From Cryptomeria japonica (taxonomy: Eukaryota; Streptophyta; Pinopsida; Cupressales; Cupressaceae), in assembly GCF_030272615.1 (NCBI RefSeq), contig NC_081411.1, positions 181,060,977 through 181,124,976 of the forward strand: DNA of 64,000 bases, in the 5' to 3' direction. Shown in pieces: positions 56,604 to 64,000 of the stretch (positions are counted from its first letter, which is position 1; each line of letters opens with the position of its first letter). Position numbers and translations under genes: made by a program. The notes below the pieces were generated by a model. It was not told the origin of the DNA. It saw nothing but the letters and a program-made list of their open reading frames with translations, and made no database searches.

Positions 56604-56954
56604 GTGTTACCTATCAATCGCCAGAAGATCTGAAGTGGTCAAAGGAAAAATTAGGTTTGAACCCTAGCGGTGATGCATTTATTACGGTTGGTGAGAGTTG
56701 TTTAAAAAGGTTTTTCGTCGTCATTTTCACTTATCTATTTTAGAAAGAAGAATTTTTCAAGAGCAAAGCAACCAGAGCGATTTGTCTAGCAGTTGGTGAA
56801 TTCTTGTGTGAAAGCTTGTAGCCATTTTCAAGCAATCAATGAAGAACTCTAAGTGGTGAACTTGCAACCAAAGTGGTGTTTTGTGCGCTACATTGGAAAA
56901 CCTAAATCTTGGTTTGTGAAGGTATTTTTCGAAATTTTTACTTATCATTTGATT

Positions 56955-59900
56955 ATGGCTTTTGCATCGCACTCTAGTTCTAGTGCATCTGTAGATTCAG
57001 CTGAATTTCTTCAAAAGAAAATGAAATACAATGGCCTATCTCAAATACCCATCGAAGTTATTGTCAAGGGAGACATTTCAGGGTATGTAGACTATAAATT
57101 GGAAGACCTAGGATACCTAGTGATTCATTCCCAACTAAGTCTATTCTGTGGGGATGACAAGAAGATCAAACCTGAGTATATTGTCCTTGAGAAAATGAAA
57201 CTACACAATGTAGTATATTTTTTGGAAGAGTTCACAGAAGAGCACATCCTCAGTAGAGTACATGGTGATAAGATGTATCTCAAGTGGAAGCATGACATCA
57301 CACCGAAAGTGATTCATGGTGTCACCTGTTTCTACAATATTGGAGAGGTACCAGCTCTAAGAAAGGTCACCAAAACTGAAATGATAAAACTCATAGGTTC
57401 TATGAGTGACCAACGGGCGATGACCGTCAACACCATTTTGATGATCTAGTTAAATATGCTTGCATGGTGATTGGTTACCAGATATTTTATGCCAGCATGA
57501 TGAATTATGTCCCTGCTGCTGCGATGAATGCTGCCTACAGGATGATCAAGGAAGACACTACATTTGACCTATGTACCTATCTACAGAAGCAACTGTTGTT
57601 GAATTTAAAGCCCATCAAATAGGACAATTCTCTAAGGTTCAGGTTTGGGCAACTTTTGGTCGGTTTATTCTTCTATTTTCAAGGTTATTTCCCTAGAGTA
57701 GGTGATGTTCAATGGTCTGCTGACCAACTAGTTTCCAAGTAGATTAGGGAAAGCCTACAAGTAGTGGGAACTTGATATCCTAAAGTTCTTAATAAGTATT
57801 TTGATGAATTCAAACAAAAGATGAACAAGAGAATAAGGATATCTAGTGATATTGTGAAGAAGTATGAAGATGACATCTGCTTCACAATAAGGAAAGATGA
57901 TTGCATAATGGAAGCAGTGGAACCCAGAAAGGAAGTGGTTGAACCTATGTGGTATGAAGTGGTGAATGACATGTTGATCGGGTATGCCTCTACCCTACTT
58001 GCCTCATCTCCAGATGCAAAGAAAAAGAGAATTGGTACCTACCTAGAGAGTGTCACACTGATTGAAGAACCAAAACAGAAAAAGGGCATCTGCATCGGTT
58101 ACATCTACTAGTCCAAAAGTGACCAAGCGGTCACCACCTAAGAAGAAACCTGAGGTTATTCCTACTAAGGTATTTGAGAGGAAGCGTACATCCAAGAATC
58201 AATCACCTGAGGTAGAAGACACTAAACCAAAGATTGAAAAAAAGAAGTCAAGACAATCAAGCAAAAAGACAAAGTATACCGGTAAAGCACCAACAACTTC
58301 TGCATCGGTAAACATAGATGTTTCTTCTTATAAGCCAATGACACATTGTCAGAGGACAATTAAGAATATTAGGAGAAAATTGCTTGATGATTTGAAAGAA
58401 CATTTTGATGATTTTAATGATAATGAGAAAGAGGAAGTAGAATAGGAAGTCATTAAATACTCATTTATTAATGATTAGTCGCCATCTGAGATTAGATTGG
58501 TTACACCGAATTCTTTATATAATTATTTAGATAATAAATGGCGCATTGCCATTGAAAGAGAACAGGAGATCAGGGAGAAAATTTTTGCAGAGTACTTCCT
58601 TGATGCTTCAAATTCTAAATTATTTGAGATTATGGATAAGAACAATGGCATCTTCTTCATGAGAAGGAGAAGACTCGGGATACTAGAAGGTAAAACTTCT
58701 AAAGCGGAAAAGGACACACATGTACATGTTAAAGTTGTTGTCGAAATACACCGAGTAGCTGAAGCCACTACGAAGGCTATACAAGAACTTGACCTATCCT
58801 CAGGAAAACTAAATGAGGTATTTGACAGTCAAGGAGAAAGAGTGATAGAACAAAATGATCATATTGATGTTGATGCATTAGACATTAAGGATGTTACTCC
58901 TGACAAGGAAAAAGTAGAGAAAGAGCAAGAGGAAGAGAAGAAGACAGAAAAAGATAAGAGAAAAGAAGAAGAGAAGAAGAGAAGAAGAAAGAGGAAGATA
59001 AGAGGAAGGAAGAAGAAAGGAAGAAGGAGGAAGAGAAGAAGAAGTAGGAAGAGGACAAGAAGAAGGAATAAATGGAGAAGAAGAGAGAAGAGGAGAAAAA
59101 GAAAGAAGAAGAGAAGAAAAGAGTTGAAGAGGAGAAGGAAGCAAAGAAGAGGAAACAAGCAGAGATCAAAACAAAAGAAGCAAGGAAGACTCCTAAGGCA
59201 ACCAGTGATCAAACCAAATAGGTTGATACTGCTAGTCCTATTGATCTTCAAACAACAGATGAGTCTGAGCTGCTTCAAGGAATCAAACTTGCATAGGAGA
59301 GACTGGAAGAACTGTGAAGGAAGAACAAATAGGATGTCATACAAATTGCAGTTGACACCCTTACCAATCTGATTCTCGGTACTAACCTCCCTAGTACTGA
59401 TTCCTCTCTTTCCAAGCTCAAACTTCTTTGTACCATAGTGGATGACCAGGTACAATGCTTGGAAGATGCTACTGCAGCAACTGCAAAGAAAAACCATGAA
59501 AAGACACTCAATGTTGCCTTAGTCAAGCAGATGAATGAGCTCAAGACTCAACAACTAAAGCAACAGAAAGATATCAGTGTTTCTATGGGTGAAGGTAACT
59601 TACTATTGAGTAAAATCTACCAACCCCATCTATTTTGTGATGATGTGCTTAAACAGAAAGCTCAACTCCAATCGAAGTTACATGAATATATCAACAATTT
59701 CAAGTTGCCATATGATTTATTCACTACCTATGGGCAAACGATTTGTCATTTTCAGCATCAGACTGCCAAGATGGACTTAGAGATCAGCAACCGGAGTCAA
59801 GATTTGTAGGAGCTTCATCTGCTCCTATTGTCAAGACTATAGATTCTTCAGAAATGTTTTCTGAACTTGGAAGCCATCATAGTAACTCAAGAGATGAGTA

Positions 59901-60004
59901 CCATCGATGCTATGGAAGAACTGGTATTCCAAATGAAGATTGAAAGTAAGGTTGCGACCTCATTACTTGAGTCAGGGATAGTGGACATGAAAGCTTTTGT
60001 GTAG
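56955..60004 (+). pseudogene. J ORF2: long broken reading frame of unknown function (possibly envelope-like)
   Basis: Starts MAFASHSSSSASVDSAEFLQ at ATG 56955 and can be followed, with frameshifts and stops (about 57447, 57620, 57740, 58111, 58443, 58480, near 58980, 59218, 59295 and 59807), to TAG 60002-60004, about 1000 codons. The first 350 residues look globular (…GVTCFYNIGEVPALRKVT…, YVPAAAMNAAYRMIKED, FRFGQLLVGLFFYFQGYFP). Next come a basic K/P/S-rich section (58080-58330) and a Glu/Lys tract (58914-59160). The C-terminal part is likely coiled coil (VKQMNELKTQQLKQQKDISV). No protease, integrase, RT or RNase H motif is seen. SIRE-type copia elements carry an envelope-like ORF with coiled coil after pol. 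The position here fits that, but homology is not shown. Confidence 0.6.
58914..59160 (+). repeat. About 245-nt nearly pure purine tract in J ORF2
   Basis: Almost uninterrupted A/G sequence of AAG, GAG and GAA units. In the original frame it encodes a Glu/Lys-rich coiled stretch. A frameshift in it now gives Arg/Lys-rich nonsense on the + strand and long Ser/Leu/Phe-rich phantom frames on the - strand. The purine bias may also allow triplex formation or mimic polypurine priming sites. Confidence 0.75.
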
Positions 60005-60303
60005 AACTTTAAATTTGTTTTTGAGAAATTTCATTCCTTATTGTCATGAACATATACTCTATTTTATTTTATAACAGGGGTTACCTTGCATTACTCTGTC
60101 ATTGTTGGAAAAGGGGGAGTAGGGTATAGTAAAATTTTGGTGAATGTTACCACTTCATGCACTTACTTGTAATTTTTGCAAAGGTAGGAGTATATATGCT
60201 TAGGGGGAGTAATTTTGATTGTTGCATCTTTTTGTTACTGTTGTAAAAACACTTAGATGTCAAAATTTTCCTAAGTGTTTCCATCAATGCCAAAGGGGGA
60301 GAT
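60005..60303 (+). other. 3' untranslated region and polypurine tract of J
   Basis: Three G-rich purine runs: GGAAAAGGGGGAGTAGGG near 60107, CTTAGGGGGAGTAA near 60199, and the terminal AAAGGGGGAGAT (60292-60303) directly before the LTR, in the shared context ATCAATGCC. A CACTTAGATG...CTAAGTGTT inverted pair lies at 60249-60280. No gene. Confidence 0.82.
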
Positions 60304-61481
60304 TGTTGGCATTTTGATGATGTTTTGGTTGTCATTAATGGACACACACTTTCTTGATGTATGAGTTATGCTCAATTGGTAATTGTTCCAACTAGTCTTG
60401 TATATCATTGAATGTATAGTCTTTAGACTATCGGTGTTTTGCAAAGAATGGTTTACCGGTCACAGGTGGTATGAAGATCCCAAGAGGTGCAAGGATGCCA
60501 AGCGGTTCAAGAATCTCAAGCGATATGAAGGATCCAAGCGGTAGTTAACTTTTGATTGGAACACTACGTTATACCAATCTTCATTTTTGTCAACCGGTAA
60601 TCGGTATATTGTATCAATTGGTATTACTCTGTGATGAGTTACCAACCAGTATTAATGTAATTTGTGATGAGTTATCATCCACCTACACTTTGGTGGTGTT
60701 TTTGTGTCGTGATACCAAATGTGTCTAGATGCACTAAACCTAGGAACTTTTAGTCTAATCTTATTGGACCGACATGAAATTAGATTCCTTTATAAGGAAA
60801 TCATATCTAGGGTTTGTAGAAAACAAGAGGGGTATGAGAGAGAGAATGGAAAAGGTTATGTGCGATCATTGGAGAGTAGATTAGGTCTGTGCGAAGAGAT
60901 AGAGTGTGGAGATATAGAAGACTAAAGTAATACTAAAATGCATTAACAAGGCGCTGTCAAGGATCTAATTAAGCATACTGTGCTATAACCTAGATCATTC
61001 ACTTGTTGATTACTCACATCTTCGAAGTCTGAAGCCCTTAACTGGGTAGGCTTTGCAAAGCCTTTGTAAATCCTCTAACAAGGTGGTTCACTACTATGGA
61101 TCTTAAATCCTCTAAACATGTAGTCTCTAATAGGACTTATCTCCTAACAGAGATCTAGATTCCTAATAGGATGTGTTCTGATGAAGAACATTGTATGACC
61201 TTAACTAGTTTGACCTTAACCGGTCTGGTTACTATTCTGCAAATAGTTACTTATGAGTTTCTGCTCACAATGGTTTTTCCAATTTGGGTTTCCATGTCAA
61301 ATATCTTATGTTATGGTGATTGTGCTCTTGTGGGTGAATACTTTGTTTTCTATTTGGTTTGCATTTATCTTAACCAGTTTATTAGTGAATCTGTTGTACC
61401 GGTTATCCACTAAACTGTTTAGGAATTTGTTTACAACAATTTTTGGTATACTAATTCACCCTGTCTCTTAGTATTCATTAG
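60304..61481 (+). repeat. 3' LTR of element J
   Basis: 1178 bp, TGTTGGCATTTTGATG to AGTATTCATTA. The outer end is TA instead of CA, next to a G. TATA box CCTTTATAAGG near 60788. Module ATGGTTTTTCC / GGGTTTCCATGTC near 61269-61298. It contains a small tandem duplication of TGACCTTAACYRGT near 61196-61222. Confidence 0.92.
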
Positions 61482-61486
61482 TCTTA

Positions 61487-62020
61487 ACCTACTTTTCATG
61501 CATCATCATTAACATCTACTAGAAAAAGACATTGGAAAGCCCTATATGCAAAAGAATTTGAAGACATAAGGAAAGAAGATGAAGAACTTGAGCAACTTGA
61601 AGCCTTATTTGCTAAAAGAGTACCTAAAGCACCAACTGGAAGTAAGTATGAAGGAAAAGAACCTTTTAAATGTTTTGCATGTAATAAGATTGGTCATTTT
61701 GCATCTAGATGTCCTGAAAGGAATTCAAGGTTTGAGGAAAGAGTTAAGAAATCTTTTAAGCCTATCTAGAAAAGATATAGATTCAAGAAAATAAAAAAAT
61801 GCTACATAGCAGATGAGTAAGGAGTAATTGATGACTCTAGAGATGAACCAGCAGAAGACTTTGCTAGTGGATCTGACAATGGAAAGAAATGCATGTTCTA
61901 TGCTTTGAAGGAAGATGATTCGGAACCAGATATCAAGAATGAAGAGAAGGCCTTGGAAGCAAAAGTTGAATATAAGGATGAATGGGTAATTGATAGTGGA
62001 TTCTCACATCATATTGTTTA
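61487..62020 (+). pseudogene. Copia I Gag knuckle and start of protease
   Basis: Resumes the I frame after J: TSTRKRHWKALYAKEFEDIR, EQLEALFAKRVPKAPTGSKY, and the intact knuckle CFACNKIGHFASRC (about 61673-61714). After TAG at 61768 and TAA at 61818 an acidic linker follows, then DEWVIDSGFSHHI (61978-62016), the protease site with Cys of GCS changed to Phe. The frame ends where K is inserted. Confidence 0.82.
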
Positions 62021-62831
62021 TGGTGAAAGTGGATAACAACAATATTGAAAGACTAAATGAATTCAACCACAAAACCTTAGCCTAACAACAACAAAGATCC
62101 ACCATAACATATGAAGATTACCTAAGACAATGCAAATCAAATGAAATCAGAAAGATTATACCATCACATGTCCAATAGGGTTTGGATCTCCATTCTTCCT
62201 ATCTCCATTGATCTTTCTTGATATATTTTCTCTCAGATTTTATGTGTGCACAAGAGATCAACAAAGGAGGCAAATGTGGTTGCAAGCAGGCTTGATCGCG
62301 TATGAAGCTTCGAAAGCGTAGTCGGGTTGGGTCAGGTTGATTAGCTGATTAGAATGATTTGAATAGATTGATTAGGGTTGATAATGAAGGAAGCATCCCC
62401 TTATATAGAAGACACTATAAGAAATGGAGGAATAAGATTGAGAAGTGTAAAAGATAAATGGTCGGCTATGATTAGAGGGTAGGTAGAAGAAATAAGAAAA
62501 TAATAATAGGGTAGGTAGTGTAGGAATTAAGAGATGAATGACATGTGTCATGGGTAGAAAAGGCTAATGAATTAATTAAATAAATAAAGATTTATTTAAT
62601 TAATAGAAGAAGTGGGATCAATTAAATAAATAAGATATTTATTTAATTTAGGAAAAAGGATAATTTAAATAAATAAATGTATTTATTTAAATGAGAAATA
62701 TGGCAAGAAGAGGATAAATGAATTAATTAAATAAATAAAGATTCATTTAATTAATAGAAGAATTCGGCTTAAAATAATTAAATAAATAAAGATATTTATT
62801 TAATTAGACATGACAATTTTAGGTGTCTACA
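62021..62831 (-). repeat. 3' LTR of element K
   Basis: 811 bp, homologous to 340-1103. TG at 62021 and TCTACA at 62831. The minus strand has a strong TATA box TCTATATAAGGGG (62397-62409). The five AT hairpins are at about 62570-62805. Confidence 0.85.
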
Positions 62832-62847
62832 TTTTCCCCTCTTTGAG
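62832..62847 (-). other. Polypurine tract of element K
   Basis: The minus strand reads CTCAAAGAGGGGAAAA directly followed by the LTR start TGTAGACACC. This sets the orientation of K. Confidence 0.82.
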
Positions 62848-63075
62848 ACAATGTAGCTTGTCGCGTTGTTTCAAATAAGATAATATGAACTGATACCAAG
62901 TTGCACCGAGATGGGAATGATATGCCCCCTTGAGAGATTGGATGAAAATGTCTGAAAAGATCACAAACAATCTCTCGATAAGAAAGAAAGGCTAGAAATG
63001 ACTGACCAGATAGGATAGAGTGACAGAGTCACGAGACAACGAAGACTGACACAAGAGACTAGGGCTAGGGTAGTC
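62848..63075. other. Spacer between K polypurine tract and the antisense gene
   Basis: No reading frame is supported on either strand. On the plus strand it would be the upstream region of the PMD-type gene, and on the minus strand the 3' untranslated region of K. Confidence 0.4.
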
Positions 63076-63081
63076 TATAAG
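63076..63081 (+). promoter_or_regulatory. Candidate TATA box of the PMD-type gene
   Basis: TATAAG in the context AGTCTATAAGAAAG, 86 bases before the ATG at 63167. Spacing fits a plant promoter with a leader of about 55-60 nt. It is assigned from sequence alone. Confidence 0.45.
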
Positions 63082-63166
63082 AAAGACTACGAGGGAAAAA
63101 ATCCTCATAGTCATCCACACATCCAAGAGATCAGAGTGCAGAGAGAGCAGAGAGCAGTCAACAGCG

Positions 63167-64000
63167 ATGGCATTAGTGCATAGATTCAATCGCATTCGTC
63201 AATTTCAGAGGCCAGCAGATGCAGGAGAGCCAGTAAGTACCACAAAATCTCCTTGTACTTTGTTGCATTAATTTTTGCCATAAATGCATGCTAGGTAGTG
63301 CAATAAATGCGCATTAGGTATGCCTAGAAAAAATGTCAAGCGGGGTAAAAATGACAAGGCACTTCTGCGAAGTATGTAAGCACATTTGTGTCATGAATGC
63401 GTGTTTATATTTTCAAGGTCAAATCAGCAGTTCTGTGATAAACATACGTTGTCGATTGGATAAGCTGCTGAGAGGATACACTCAACAAGGTTCCCTAAAG
63501 GATAGGATCAAAGCAACACTTTGTGATGAACAAGGAGTACTACTAGGATAGAAAGCAGCACTTTTTGATGAACAAGGAGTACTACTAGGATAGGAAGTAG
63601 CACTTTGTGATGAACAAGGAGTACTACTATGATAAAACGAAGCACTTTCTGATGAACATGGCATGCCACTAGGATAAAAGAGCAACAATTTGTCATGAAT
63701 AGGGAGTACCACTAGGATAGACTGAGATATGATAGATATAAGCACTAGGATAAAAAGTAGCACTTTGTGATGAAAAGGGAATGCCACTAGGATTGACATA
63801 GTTGATTTTCTTGACTACAGGAGGACCTACCGATGTTGGAGTCACAAGAGAGATTCCCATCGACTCAGCATTTACAAGCAGAGCTGACACTAAAGGATAG
63901 AGAAATAGTTGAGGCTATGGACTTGCAATATATTTTGTATGTGCCTGAGTTTTGGGTGAACATGGGTTTGTTGACTGCTTTAGCTGAGAGATGGCACTCA
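63167..64000 (+). CDS. PMD-type (plant mobile domain) gene, two exons, runs off the window
   Basis: Exon 1 is 63167-63232 (22 codons, MALVHRFNRIRQFQRPADAG then EP), with the ATG in good plant context (ACAGCGATGGC). The donor is CA|GTAAGT at 63233. The intron is 588 bp, ending in a pyrimidine-rich TTGATTTTCTTGACTACAG at 63820. Exon 2 from 63821 joins in the same phase and stays open for 60 codons to the edge: EDLPMLESQERF..., EAMDLQYILYVPEFW and GLLTALAERWHS. The last motif matches the LxALxERW start of the plant mobile domain (MAIN-like family, also carried by transposons). It lies antisense inside gypsy-like K. No stop is seen in either exon. Function unknown. Alternative: a host-derived fragment captured by K. 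Confidence 0.65.
63508..63792 (+). repeat. 42-bp tandem repeat array in the PMD gene intron
   Basis: Five full and about two partial units of roughly 42 bp with core AGCACTTTGTGATGAACAAG then GAGTACTACTAGGATA. Units differ by point changes, and one is interrupted near 63720-63750. The array makes long phantom Ser/Val/Ile-rich frames on the minus strand. No spacers of constant length lie between units, so it is an ordinary minisatellite. Confidence 0.8.

Larger units (their letters stand above)
54028..61481 (+). mobile_element. Element J: LTR retroelement without pol, carrying two unusual ORFs
   Basis: LTRs 54028-55197 and 60304-61481, primer site 55200-55211 and PPT 60292-60303 define a complete plus-strand element of about 7.45 kb. 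It has no protease, integrase, RT or RNase H anywhere. It holds a coiled-coil/zinc-knuckle ORF (55236-56522) and a second long broken ORF (56955-60004). The flanks GTTTG and GTCTT form only an imperfect target duplication. It probably depends on enzymes of a related copia. Confidence 0.87.
52591..62020 (+). mobile_element. Element I: partial Ty1/copia retrotransposon interrupted by J and K
   Basis: A plus-strand copia: truncated 5' LTR 52591-53309, primer site, gag 53369-54027, then J inserted, gag/protease resuming at 61487-62020, then cut by gypsy-like K. Gag and knuckle sequences resemble element F. The rest of pol lies beyond K, outside the window. Confidence 0.83.
62021..64000 (-). mobile_element. 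Element K: 3' end of a Ty3/gypsy-like retrotransposon carrying an antisense gene
   Basis: A minus-strand element entering from the right edge: 3' LTR 62021-62831 and PPT 62832-62847, then internal sequence that contains a plus-strand (antisense) PMD-type gene at 63076-64000. No gypsy pol is reached before the window ends. Same family as L at the left edge, but a separate insertion, here in copia I's protease. Antisense extra genes near the 3' LTR have been reported for Tat-lineage Ty3/gypsy elements. Placing K there is an inference. Confidence 0.72.

Noticed and set aside
58859-59497. Long minus-strand frames rich in Ser, Leu and Phe (also 58878-59144 and 58894-59169)
   Set aside because: They are the complement of the purine tract in J ORF2; low-complexity shadows, not genes.
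63508-63792. Possible CRISPR-like array
   Set aside because: Units are directly adjacent and diverge along their whole length; there are no unique spacers, and the context is plant DNA.
63482-63799. Minus-strand repetitive frame of 105 codons (and 63508-63696)
   Set aside because: Produced by the 42-bp intron repeat array; the unit length is a multiple of three, so stops are simply absent.
1-64000. Elements L (left edge) and K (right edge) as two ends of one gypsy insertion
   Set aside because: L is the 5' end and K the 3' end in the same strand sense, but L sits in copia A's LTR and K in copia I's protease. They are independent insertions of one family.

Overview
This window looks like intergenic DNA from a land plant with a large, repeat-rich genome. 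It is AT-rich and almost entirely built of LTR retrotransposons nested in one another. No intact host gene is visible, and no bacterial, organellar or rRNA/tRNA features were seen. The dominant elements are Ty1/copia type: the order is gag-protease-integrase-reverse transcriptase-RNase H, the primer binding sites read TGGTATCAGAGC (initiator-Met-tRNA type), and the polypurine tracts read AAAGGGGGAGAT. A gymnosperm would fit, but the sequence alone does not fix the species. The letters A to L for elements are mine.

Left nest, 1-38749. The oldest element is copia B (+ strand). Its 5' LTR (8505-9387) is cut by copia A, and its 3' LTR is 36985-38749. Copia A (- strand, 1104-8504) sits in B's 5' LTR, and A's own 3' LTR is cut by the end of a Ty3/gypsy-like element L (1-1103). 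Copia C (- strand, 10485-17174, target duplication ACTAG) lies in B's gag. Copia D (- strand, 19361-26865, target duplication GTATA) lies in B's integrase. An E/F array (+ strand, 28893-36719: partial pol, LTR, complete but broken body, LTR) follows B's RNase H. B's own coding sequence can be read through the nest as 9463-10484, 17175-19360 and 26866-28892.

Middle, 38750-42525: degenerate sequence with no convincing gene, carrying traces of two much older LTRs.

Right nest, 42526-64000. An LTR (H, 42526-42819 and 51501-52590) is split by copia G (- strand, 42820-51500, target duplication CTTTC). G's right LTR contains a 1.08-kb DNA element with terminal inverted repeats. Copia I (+ strand, from about 52591) has a truncated 5' LTR. 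Its gag is split by J (54028-61481), an LTR element with no pol, and its protease is cut at 62021 by gypsy-like element K (- strand). J carries a coiled-coil/zinc-knuckle gag remnant and a second long, broken reading frame (56955-60004) of unknown, possibly envelope-like, nature.

The most gene-like locus is at 63076-64000. It runs on the + strand, antisense to K, just inside K's 3' LTR. It has a TATA box, an ATG in good plant context, a 22-codon first exon, a GT-AG intron holding a 42-bp tandem array, and a second exon that stays open to the window edge. That exon matches the start of a plant mobile domain (PMD).

All copia reading frames are broken, mostly by C-to-T type stop codons and frameshifts, so none of these elements looks autonomous. 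The LTRs retain recognisable promoters and the shared LTR modules.
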